64,000 bases of DNA from Streptomyces corallincola (GTDB taxonomy: Bacteria > Actinomycetota > Actinomycetes > Streptomycetales > Streptomycetaceae): the NCBI RefSeq assembly GCF_019104725.1, contig NZ_JAHRXF010000019.1:1-64000 (forward strand). Direction: 5' to 3'. Numbering within the stretch: the stretch's first letter is position 1; every line of letters starts with the position of its first letter. Shown piece by piece: positions 45,483 through 53,300 of the stretch. Made by a program: the position numbers and the translations under genes. The notes below the pieces were generated by a model that worked only from the letters and a program-made list of their open reading frames with translations, had not been told where the DNA came from and searched no databases.

Positions 45483-45508
45483 GCGGCCGGGGTCCCCACC
45501 CCGGCCGC
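45483..45508. terminator. Bidirectional terminator
   Basis: GCGGCCGGGG and CCCCGGCCGC pair over a six-base loop between the convergent membrane-protein and CrtI-like genes. Confidence 0.75.
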
Positions 45509-45543
45509 ACACCCGCCGCCCGCCGCCCCTGCCCCCCTACGCC

Positions 45544-47055
45544 TCACTGGGAGCCGCGGAACTCCGGTCCCTCCACGACGAGTCCGGCCACCAGCGCTCC
45601 CGACATGCCCGTGTGCGCGAGTCCGCCACCGGGGTGGGCCCAGCCACCGACCCGGTGAAGACCGGGCAGCCGTGTGGAGTTGGCCGGGTGCAGGAACCGC
45701 CCGCCGCCCGCCGCCAGCGCGGGCGCGGACACCGCCCCGAGGGGCGCCCCCGTCTCCCGGCCGACCTCGCCCGGACCCCGCACCTCGTGCCACAGCAGCC
45801 GCTCGCGCAGCCCCGGAACGGCGAACTCCGCCGCCTCCAGCAGCAGTTCGGTGTACGCCGCGACCGTGCTCTCCCGCTGCCACTCCCAGTCCGTGGAGAG
45901 CGCGGCGGAGACCACCACCGACTCGTGGTCGCGGTCCGGCACCAACTCCGGGTCGCCGGGCCGCAGTACGGTCACCGTGGGCCGTACCGGCCGGTCCCCG
46001 CCGGGAGAGCCCAGCAGGTCCAGCTCCCGCTCTCCGTCCGGGGCGTGGACCACCGTGCGGTGGACGGCGCCCGGCTCCCGCGCGCCGCGCAGCGCCAGCA
46101 GCAGCGTGAACCGGGTGGCGGGTGCGGGCCCGGCCCCGGCACGCACATCGGCGTCCCCGTCCAGCGGGCGGTCCGTCAGCGCGCCCAGCACGGCCGGGTG
46201 CACGTCCGCCACCACGTGATCGGCGTCCACGAGCGTGCCGTCCGCCAGCTCCACCCCGGCCGCCCGGCCGTCGGCCGTCACGATCCGGGTGACCCCGGCG
46301 CCGAACACGAACTCCACCCGCCGCGCGAGGCACCGCTCGTACACCGCGCGGGCCAGCTCCCGGACGCCACCGCGTACGTACCAGGTGCCGAACGCGTGCT
46401 CCATGTACGGCAGGACGGCCGCGCTCGCGGGGGCGGTGCGCGGGTCGAGGCCGTGCGCGAGCGCGTGACCGGACAGCAGGGCGCGCAGCCGGTCGTCGCG
46501 CAGCTCCCAGCGGCCCACCTCGTCCAGAGTGGCGGCCCGGCGGGTGCGCAGCAGCCGCTTGTGCGGGACCGCCGGATACGGCTCCCGGTCCGCCAGCACC
46601 CGCCAGTTCGGCCACAGGGGCTCCTCCAGCAGCGGGCGCCGGGTGCGGTCCCACGCCTCGCGGGCCCGGACCAGGAAATCGCCCCAGCGCTGCCCGGCCC
46701 CGGCGCCCAACGCCTCGTCCAGCGCGGAGACCACGCCCGCGCGCGAGGCGTTCGGCACCGACACCGCCGTACCGTCCGCGAACAGGTGCCGGGCGGCCGG
46801 ATCGACCTGGGCCAGCCCGACCACGTCCTCCAGCGCCTCCTTGCCGGTCTTGACGAACAGGTCCCGGTACACGGCGGGCAGGGTCAGCAGACCGGGGCCG
46901 GTGTCGAAGGCGAACCCGTCCCGCTCGAACCGGCGCACCGCGCCGCCGTACGTCTCCGCGCGTTCGTACACCGTCACCCGGTGGCCCGCGACGGCCAGCC
47001 GGGCGGCAGCCGCCATCGCGCCCATTCCCGCGCCGATCACCGCAATCCGTGCCAT
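45544..47055 (-). CDS. Phytoene-desaturase-like FAD oxidoreductase
   Basis: A 503-residue flavoprotein with the CrtI/NAD-binding_8 N-terminus ARIAVIGAGMGAMAAAARL (motif in two pieces) and the C-terminal GWAHPGGGLAHTGMSG, typical of carotenoid desaturases and related isomerases. The ATG at 47055 starts the conserved fold; an open extension upstream is not conserved. No carotenoid cluster genes are nearby, so the substrate may be some other lipid. It is followed by the converging terminator. Confidence 0.82.
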   Translation of the reverse strand: MARIAVIGAGMGAMAAAARLAVAGHRVTVYERAETYGGAVRRFERDGFAFDTGPGLLTLPAVYRDLFVKTGKEALEDVVGLAQVDPAARHLFADGTAVSVPNASRAGVVSALDEALGAGAGQRWGDFLVRAREAWDRTRRPLLEEPLWPNWRVLADREPYPAVPHKRLLRTRRAATLDEVGRWELRDDRLRALLSGHALAHGLDPRTAPASAAVLPYMEHAFGTWYVRGGVRELARAVYERCLARRVEFVFGAGVTRIVTADGRAAGVELADGTLVDADHVVADVHPAVLGALTDRPLDGDADVRAGAGPAPATRFTLLLALRGAREPGAVHRTVVHAPDGERELDLLGSPGGDRPVRPTVTVLRPGDPELVPDRDHESVVVSAALSTDWEWQRESTVAAYTELLLEAAEFAVPGLRERLLWHEVRGPGEVGRETGAPLGAVSAPALAAGGGRFLHPANSTRLPGLHRVGGWAHPGGGLAHTGMSGALVAGLVVEGPEFRGSQ

Positions 47056-47241
47056 GACCGCGACTTTACCGAGCACCACCGACAACCCCGGCGGCGGAGG
47101 GCCCCGTCGTGGCGGTGAGTACCCGTACTCAGGGGGCGGAACGAGTACCCGGACGGATGGGCGGGCCGCCGCCCGGGCGGGAGAGTGGGCGTGCGGCCCG
47201 GTACCGCCGGCACGGGGCGGCGGAACCGGGCCGCACGGCCG

Positions 47242-47871
47242 TCAGGCGCCCCCGCTGACCCGGCCCTGGAGCAGCCGGGACAGCGCCGCGTGCACGTCGT
47301 CCAGGGAGCGTTCCGGCTGGAAGGACTGCCAGTCCAGCGCGGCCACCAGGACCATGCCGACCAGAGCCGCCGCCGTCAGCGGGATGTCGATCTCGTCGCT
47401 GAACTCCCCGGCCGCCACGCCCTCGCGCAGCACGTCCTCCACGACGGCGACGGCCTGACGGCGCACCACCATCAGCGTGGACTGCCAGGCGCGGTTGGTG
47501 CGCCACAGCTCCGCCACGTAGAGCTGGGTGAAGGCCGGATAGCGGTCGATGAAGACCAGTCCGGCGCGGACCATCGCGTCGAGCGCGTCCACCTTGCCGC
47601 CGCCCGCCGCCGCCGTCCGCTCGGCCGCCTCCCGCAGCGAGGCGGTGAGCAGACCCACGCCGTGCCGCAGCAGCTCCTCGAACAGCACCGACTTGCTGGC
47701 GAAGTTGTAGTAGACGGTGCCCTTCGCCACCCCGGCCCGCTCGGCGATCTCGTCCACCGTCGTGGCGGAGAAGCCCTGTTCGGCGATGAGCGTCACCGCC
47801 GCCTCGTAGAGCTTCTGCCGGGTTGCCTCGCGGCGCGTGCCGCCTCCGGACGCGGCCCTGCTCGTTTTCAT
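47242..47871 (-). CDS. TetR/AcrR-family repressor
   Basis: A 209-residue regulator with a TetR HTH (residues 20-66: FSATTVDEIAERAGVAKGTVYYNF, here cut as FSATTVDEIAERAG and VAKGTVYYNF) and a helical ligand domain. It lies downstream of a YhgE/ABC module, 74 bases after the permease, and is probably its local repressor. ATG at 47871. A TetR-like operator lies at the start of the operon (50800). Confidence 0.9.
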   Translation of the reverse strand: MKTSRAASGGGTRREATRQKLYEAAVTLIAEQGFSATTVDEIAERAGVAKGTVYYNFASKSVLFEELLRHGVGLLTASLREAAERTAAAGGGKVDALDAMVRAGLVFIDRYPAFTQLYVAELWRTNRAWQSTLMVVRRQAVAVVEDVLREGVAAGEFSDEIDIPLTAAALVGMVLVAALDWQSFQPERSLDDVHAALSRLLQGRVSGGA

Positions 47872-47945
47872 GGCCCCGATTCTCACAGGTGCGCGCGGGT
47901 GCCGGGGAGCCTCGGGGGGTACGGGCGCGGTGGCGTCGCCGGGAA

Positions 47946-50030
47946 TCACAGGCTCAGCTCCGGGTGCAGCCGGTCCAGGGTCCACACCTGGCGGCGCCGG
48001 GCCGCCAGCGCGGTGAGCGCGAGGGCGCCCGCCGTGAACGCCGCCAGCACCGCGCACGCCTGCCACACCGGGCCGAGCCCGCCGCCCGTGATCAGCCGCC
48101 GCAGCGCCGCCACGACGTAGCTCATCGGCAGCAGCGGATGCAGGACGTTGAAGAAGCCGGGGCTCGTCCGCACCGGGTACGTGCCGCCCGCCGAGGTCAG
48201 CTGGAGCATCAGCAGGGCGAGCACCAGGATGCGCCCGGCCGCGCCGAAGCGGGCGTTCAGCCACTGCACGACGGCGGCGAAACAGGCCGCCACCAGGCAG
48301 AGGAAGCCGAGCGTCCCGGCGGTACGCGTCATCTCCAGGCCGATGGCGAAGTGGAGCACGGCCATCAGCGCGGCCGTCTGGAGCACGCCCACGGCGGCCA
48401 CCGGCAGCCATCCGGCGAGCGCGATCCGCCGGGCCGGGGCACCGGCCGCGAGGGCGCGCCGGTTCAGCGGCTGGATCAGCATGTACGCCACCATCGCGCC
48501 CACCCACAGCGACAGCGGGATGAAGTACGGGGCGAAACCGGTGCCGTAGTTGGACGCCGGGTGCAGATCGCGGGAGGCGAGCCGGACCGGGTCGGCCATC
48601 ACACCGGTACGGGCGTCGCGCCGGGCACGGTCGTAGTCGGGGATCTTCCGGGCCCCGTCGTGCAGGCCGCCCGCGAGCTTCCCGGAGCCGTCGGCCAGTC
48701 TGTACAGCCCGCTGTGCAGGGTCGTGGCGCCGGTGGCGGCGGTGCCGATGCCCTTGTCCAGCGCGGTCGCCCCGGCGGAGGCGGTGCCCAGTCCGGTGTG
48801 CAGCCGCTTCGCCCCGGCGGCGACCCGCTGGGCGCCGGTGTTCAGCGCGTCGATCTTCTTCACCGCGTCCGCCACGTCCTCGTGCAGACGGGGTGCGCGG
48901 GCGGCGAGCGCGTCGGCCCGCTTCTGGAGCGTGCCGAGGTTCTCGCGCAGGGTGGCCAGGTCGCCGCCCTGGTCCGCGATCAGTGTGGTGAGGTCGTCCG
49001 CGACCGCCGCCGTGTCGGCCGCCGCCCGGCGGGCCTTGTCGAGGTCCGGGCAGGCCGGGTCGGGCAGCGGGGCGTCGGTGCAGCGGGCCGCGTAGACACC
49101 GTTGAGCGTGTCCAGGGCGGTGTGCGCGGTCTTCCTGGCGGTGGGCGCCAGCCGGACCAGGGTGCCCAGGTCGCGGCGGACCGCCCCGGCGGAGTCGGAG
49201 ACCAGACGTGCGGCGTCCCCGATGGTCTTCCGGTTGTCCTTGAGGAACGGGCCCGCCGTGGCGTACACACCGTCCACGGTCCGCGCCAGCGCCTGGGTAC
49301 CGTCCGCGACCCGGCGGGAACCGTCGGCCAGGTCGCCGGAACCGGTGTCGAGTTTCCGCAGCCCCTTGGAGAGCCGTCCGCTGCCGTCCTCGGCGTCCTT
49401 GAGGCCGTCGGCCAGGTCCCGCGAGCCGTTCTCGGCCTTCCCGATGCCGCCGCGGAGCCGGTCGGCGCCCTGGGCGGCCGTCAGCGTGCGGTCGTGCAGT
49501 GTGGCGAAGGAGACGTAGATCCGGTCCAGGAACGTACGGGACGCCCTGGTGGACGCGGCCGAGCGGATCTCGGCGAACACCGTGCGGGAGATCTGCCCGA
49601 CGATGTAGTTGTTCGCGTCGTTCGTCCGCACCTGGAGCGCGCCGGTCTCCGGGTTCTCGCCCGCGCTGGAGGCGATACGGCTGCTGAAGTCCGACGGCAT
49701 CGTGAGGGAGAGGTAGTAGCTGCCGTTCTCGACACCTCTGCGGGCATCGGCCGCCGAAACCTCGTGCCACTCGAACGTGTGACTGTCGCGCAGCCCGGCG
49801 ACGAGATCGTCGCCCGCGTTCAGCCTTCGTCCGCCCGCCTCGGCACCCCTGTCGTCGTTCACCAGGGCCACGGGGATGCGGTCCAGGCGGCCGTACGGGT
49901 CCCAGAACGACCACAGATACAGCGCGCCGTAGAGCAGCGGGAGCAGCAGCAGCGCGACGAGGGCGGCGCGCGGCAGCCTGCCCCGCGCGAAACGCCGTAG
50001 CTCAAGCGCGGCGAGGCTGGGCGTGCGCAT
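47946..50030 (-). CDS. YhgE/Pip-family ABC-type membrane protein
   Basis: A 694-residue membrane protein: an N-terminal helix, a long extracellular domain of degenerate Leu/Ala/Asp/Gly repeats (LADGS, LSKGL) and about five C-terminal helices. This is the YhgE/Pip layout, related to phage-infection proteins and to exporters including type VII-like and MmpL-like systems. It overlaps the ATPase gene by 29 bases, so the pair works together. The substrate is unknown. A small-molecule or lipid exporter role is inferred from the TetR neighbour. Confidence 0.85.
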   Translation of the reverse strand: MRTPSLAALELRRFARGRLPRAALVALLLLPLLYGALYLWSFWDPYGRLDRIPVALVNDDRGAEAGGRRLNAGDDLVAGLRDSHTFEWHEVSAADARRGVENGSYYLSLTMPSDFSSRIASSAGENPETGALQVRTNDANNYIVGQISRTVFAEIRSAASTRASRTFLDRIYVSFATLHDRTLTAAQGADRLRGGIGKAENGSRDLADGLKDAEDGSGRLSKGLRKLDTGSGDLADGSRRVADGTQALARTVDGVYATAGPFLKDNRKTIGDAARLVSDSAGAVRRDLGTLVRLAPTARKTAHTALDTLNGVYAARCTDAPLPDPACPDLDKARRAAADTAAVADDLTTLIADQGGDLATLRENLGTLQKRADALAARAPRLHEDVADAVKKIDALNTGAQRVAAGAKRLHTGLGTASAGATALDKGIGTAATGATTLHSGLYRLADGSGKLAGGLHDGARKIPDYDRARRDARTGVMADPVRLASRDLHPASNYGTGFAPYFIPLSLWVGAMVAYMLIQPLNRRALAAGAPARRIALAGWLPVAAVGVLQTAALMAVLHFAIGLEMTRTAGTLGFLCLVAACFAAVVQWLNARFGAAGRILVLALLMLQLTSAGGTYPVRTSPGFFNVLHPLLPMSYVVAALRRLITGGGLGPVWQACAVLAAFTAGALALTALAARRRQVWTLDRLHPELSL

Positions 50031-50769
50031 CGGGGGCGGTTCCCTTCGGGTGGTCCGGGGTGTCCGGATGGGTCGTGGTGTCCGGGCGGGCCGTGGAGAG
50101 GGCGCGGATGTCCGCCGGAGCGTCCCGGCAGACGGCCAGGACCGTGACGCCGGAGCGGGCCAGGGCGCCCAACAGCGCCCAGAGGTCGGCCCGTTCCCCG
50201 GCCGACAGCTTCAGATCGACGTCGTCCACGCCGAGCAGCCGGGGTCGCGTGAGCAGGGCCAGCGCGAGCGACAGCCGCAGCTCCTGCGGCCGTTCCAGAT
50301 CCCGTACGGCCGTGCGGGCGCCCTTGGGCAGCGCGTCCGGGTCCAGACCGACCGCGGCCAGCGCGGCGTCCACCCGCTCGCGCGTCTCCCGCGCGCGCTC
50401 GGCGCGGGGCCGCGGCAGCGCGCGCGGGGTCCCGGTGAACCGGCGCAGGAGCAGCGCCTGTTCGCGCAGGTGCTCGCCGACGGTGAGGGCCGGTTCCAGG
50501 TCGGTGACCCCGGCGACGTTCGCCACCGAGGCCAGCCCGCGCACCCGGTGCATCCGCCGGGGAAGCTCCAGACCGTCGATCGCGGCGACCCCCTCGGTGG
50601 GCCGCATCCGCCCGGTGAGCGTGAGCAGCAGCGAGGTCCGGCCCGAGCCCGACGGCCCGGTGAGCGCGATCAGCTCCCCGGCCTCCGCGTCCAGGTCCAC
50701 CCCCCGGAACGCGTACCCCCTCGGCCCCTTGAGCCCGAGTCCCCCGGCCGTGACGCGCACACCGTCCAC
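50002..50769 (-). CDS. ABC transporter ATP-binding protein
   Basis: A 255-residue ATPase with Walker A GPSGSGRTS and, later, LLGVDDVDLKLS as Walker B. The signature motif is ERPQELRLSLAL, shifted from the LSGGQ norm, so this is a divergent subclass. GTG at 50769 is the first codon of the operon. It partners the YhgE-family permease. Its P-loop is Gly-Arg-Thr where most ABC proteins have Gly-Lys-Ser/Thr. Confidence 0.82.
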   Translation of the reverse strand: MDGVRVTAGGLGLKGPRGYAFRGVDLDAEAGELIALTGPSGSGRTSLLLTLTGRMRPTEGVAAIDGLELPRRMHRVRGLASVANVAGVTDLEPALTVGEHLREQALLLRRFTGTPRALPRPRAERARETRERVDAALAAVGLDPDALPKGARTAVRDLERPQELRLSLALALLTRPRLLGVDDVDLKLSAGERADLWALLGALARSGVTVLAVCRDAPADIRALSTARPDTTTHPDTPDHPKGTAPDAHAQPRRA

Positions 50770-50799
50770 ACCGCCCCCTGTTGCGAACCGACGTATTGA

Positions 50800-50813
50800 A
50801 CTGACTGGTCAGT
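50800..50813. promoter_or_regulatory. Palindromic operator candidate for the TetR/YhgE operon
   Basis: ACTGAC-TG-GTCAGT, a perfect 6-2-6 palindrome 31 bases upstream of the ABC ATPase start. On the minus strand it sits between a TTGCAC (-35) and TACGTC (-10) with 16-base spacing, the classic location for TetR repression. Confidence 0.72.
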
Positions 50814-50937
50814 GCAAAAGTATGCCCGGACCATGCGGCCGACGCAAAACCGCAGGTCGGATCGGATTGTCAGTGGCATACCGCACGATGAGCACATACG
50901 GCACCCGTGCCGTCACCCAGACGACAGGAGGTTCGTC

Positions 50938-51516
50938 ATGGCCCACTCGTTCCCGGCCGCCCACCGGCGCCGTGCCACCGGCCCTGCCCCCTCACTGAAC
51001 GGCCCCGCGAGCGATGTGCACCCCGTGCTCCGCAGGACCACGGCCCCGCCCGCCGCTCTCGACCTGCTCGCCCAGGCCCGTGCGGGGCTGGAGGAGACCG
51101 AGCGCCTGGAAACCCCCAACGAGCGCTACGCGACGGCCCATCTGGCCGCGCTGCGCACCGCCGCCGCCGTGCTCGCCGCGCGCGGGCGGCCCGAGAGCAA
51201 CCCGCGCCGCCGGGCCCGTATCCGCAGCGCCTGGGAAGTGCTGCCCGAGATCGCGCCCGAACTGACCGAGTGGAGCGCCCTGTTCGCCTCCGGCGCCGCC
51301 CGCCGCGCCCGCGCAGAGGCGGGCATCCGGGGCGCGGCGGGCCGACGGGACGCCGACGACCTGATACGCGACGTGGGGATGTTCCTCCGCATCGTCGAGC
51401 GGATGCTGGTCCTCCAGCCGGTCCTGCCGCCGCCCCGGCAGGAGAAGCGCGAGGGCGAACGGCCGGGCGGGGACTCCGGCGCGGGGGAGGGACGGGGGCT
51501 GCCGGACGCGGGGTGA
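50938..51516 (+). CDS. SAV_6107-family HEPN-domain protein
   Basis: A 192-residue protein with a helical HEPN core (about 38-150) that contains the RxxxxH motif of HEPN ribonucleases (Arg63-YATA-His68). Termini are disordered. HEPN proteins can be toxins or RNA processors, but this family is chromosomal and shows no obvious antitoxin neighbour. ACAGGAGG precedes the ATG. It is divergent from the ABC operon across a roughly 168-base region. Confidence 0.8.
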   Translation: MAHSFPAAHRRRATGPAPSLNGPASDVHPVLRRTTAPPAALDLLAQARAGLEETERLETPNERYATAHLAALRTAAAVLAARGRPESNPRRRARIRSAWEVLPEIAPELTEWSALFASGAARRARAEAGIRGAAGRRDADDLIRDVGMFLRIVERMLVLQPVLPPPRQEKREGERPGGDSGAGEGRGLPDAG

Positions 51517-51761
51517 GGAGGACGGGAGTGCGGGATCGGGGTGCGGGGCGGGAGTCGGCAGCCGTGCGGTGCGCCGTGGCTCCGTCCCGCGCCCCCCTCC
51601 GGGTGGGCGCCGTAAGCCCGTTCCCCGCCCCGTCCCGTGCCCGTCCGGCGCCCGCGTCCCGAGCCGTGAGACGGGGCGGGGTCGCGGTGAGCTGCGGCGG
51701 GGCGCAGGCCATAGGGTGGGGCCCGCCGGAAGTCTGCCGTCCCGCCGAGGAGTCACCTGCC

Positions 51762-52532
51762 GTGTCGGACCCGATGCGCCCCCGCGCCTCCCTGCGTACC
51801 GCCGTGGTCTGGGACGTTCTGAGCGACGCCCTGGAGCGGCGGGTCAAGGCCACCGGACGCGACGCGCTCGACGTGCTCGACACCGGCGGCGGCAGCGGCA
51901 ACTTCGCCGTCCCGCTCGCCCGGCTCGGCCACCGGGTCACCGTCGTCGATCCCAGCCCCAACGCGTTGTTCGCGCTGGAGCGCCGGGCCGCCGAGGCGGA
52001 CGTCGCGGACCGCGTCCGGGGTGTGCAGGGCGACGCCCTCGGGCTGTTCGACGTGGCCGAGCGCGGCGGGTACGACGCGGTGCTCTGCCACGGCGTGCTG
52101 GAGTACGTGGACGACCCCGGAGCGGGCCTCCGCAACGCGGTCGCCGCGCTCCGCCCCGGCGGGGTGCTCAGCCTGCTCGCCGCCGGACTCGGCGGCGCCG
52201 TCCTCGCCCGCGCCCTCGCCGGTCACTTCACCGAGGCCCGCCAGGCCCTCGGCGACCCCGAGGGCCGCTGGGGCACCGGCGACCCGATGCCCCGCCGGTT
52301 CACCGCCGAGCAGCTCACCGCGCTGGCCGAGCGCGCGGGTCTCACCGTCGGTGCCGTGCACGGCGTACGGGTCTTCGCGGACCTCGTCCCCGGCGTCTTG
52401 GTGGACACCGAGCCCGGCGCGCTGGACGCCCTTCTCAAGCTGGAGGCGGCGGCGGCCGAACTGCCCGCCTTCCACTCCGTCGCCACCCAGCTGCATGTGC
52501 TGGGTGAGGCGCGAGCGGCCGAAGGGGCCTGA
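51762..52532 (+). CDS. Class I SAM-dependent methyltransferase
   Basis: A 256-residue Rossmann methyltransferase. Motif I VLDTGGGSGNFAVPLA, motif II VTVVDPS and an acidic AVLCHGVLEYVDD post-loop indicate SAM binding. The substrate domain is not recognisable. GAGGAG lies nine bases before the GTG at 51762; a second possible start is ATG at 51774. It follows the HEPN gene but across 245 bases, so it is probably a separate unit. Confidence 0.85.
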   Translation: MSDPMRPRASLRTAVVWDVLSDALERRVKATGRDALDVLDTGGGSGNFAVPLARLGHRVTVVDPSPNALFALERRAAEADVADRVRGVQGDALGLFDVAERGGYDAVLCHGVLEYVDDPGAGLRNAVAALRPGGVLSLLAAGLGGAVLARALAGHFTEARQALGDPEGRWGTGDPMPRRFTAEQLTALAERAGLTVGAVHGVRVFADLVPGVLVDTEPGALDALLKLEAAAAELPAFHSVATQLHVLGEARAAEGA

Positions 52533-52807
52533 CACACCCCGGCTGCCGCCAAGGATCAGGCACACGGCAGCACATGGAGTACGCCACAAGCCCCCCGAAC
52601 GGGCGGTTTGCGCCGTATGATCGAGGGACACCGTCCGGCATGACGGGCCAGCCGCAGGGGAATGGAGATCTCAAGCGAGCCGGACCTGTCATGACGGGTT
52701 CCGGTTGGCCTATCGGCGTAGGGGCGGGTTTCACGGGGGCGATTCCCTGCCTATCCTGAAGGGACCCCCCAGGGTCGCCCCGGCGACTGCACGATGAGGA
52801 GGACTCC

Positions 52808-53194
52808 GTGCCGCTCTCGGAGCACGAGCAGCGCATGCTTGAGCAGATGGAGCGAGCGCTCTACGCCGAAGATCCCAAGTTCGCGTCCGCGCTGGAGGGC
52901 AGCGGCCTGCGGACGTACACGCGGCGCCGGGTCTACCAGGCGGTCGCGGGATTTCTCGTGGGTATCGCGCTCCTCATGGCCGGCATGGTCGCGCAGCAGA
53001 TCTGGATCAGTGTCGTCGGCTTCCTCGTCATGCTGGGCTGCGCCGTTCTCGCCATCACCGGCTGGCGCAGGGCACCCAAGCCGGGCGAACAGCCCGCGGC
53101 GGGCCCCGCACGCCGCCAGCCCCGCCAGAAGCGCTCGATGATGGACCGCATCGAACAGCGCTGGCAGCGCCGCCGCGACGAACAGGGCCGCTGA
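52808..53194 (+). CDS. DUF3040-family membrane protein
   Basis: A 128-residue protein of the actinobacterial DUF3040 family: LSEHEQRMLEQME at the N-terminus, two membrane helices (about 46-66 and 68-87) and a basic tail. It is usually found just ahead of the division/wall cluster, as here. Function unknown. GTG start; a strong convergent terminator follows. Confidence 0.88.
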   Translation: MPLSEHEQRMLEQMERALYAEDPKFASALEGSGLRTYTRRRVYQAVAGFLVGIALLMAGMVAQQIWISVVGFLVMLGCAVLAITGWRRAPKPGEQPAAGPARRQPRQKRSMMDRIEQRWQRRRDEQGR

Positions 53195-53247
53195 CAGCAG
53201 CCCGTCCCCAGCGGGGCCACGGGACGCGACACGAACCGCAGCACACC

Positions 53248-53283
53248 GGAAGGGGCGGTCACCGCGAGGTGACCGCCCCTTCC
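53248..53283. terminator. Strong bidirectional terminator
   Basis: A 16-bp perfect stem (GGAAGGGGCGGTCACC and its complement) with a GCGA tetraloop between the DUF3040 and TgpA genes. Confidence 0.9.
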
Positions 53284-53300
53284 CGTGCGCCCGCCGCCGC

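Noticed and set aside
44378..46654. 758-codon minus-strand frame opposite the Gln/Gly/Tyr gene and CrtI-like gene
   Set aside because: Composition is Arg/Gly/Ala-rich without domain signatures; it is antisense to a clear gene.
47101..47245. Possible small ORFs between the CrtI-like and TetR genes
   Set aside because: No ribosome site or codon bias; the interval looks like ordinary intergenic DNA.
47242..49914. Single 890-residue open frame on the minus strand
   Set aside because: Only its final 209 codons are protein-like (TetR); the rest is a GC-rich out-of-frame shadow of the YhgE gene.
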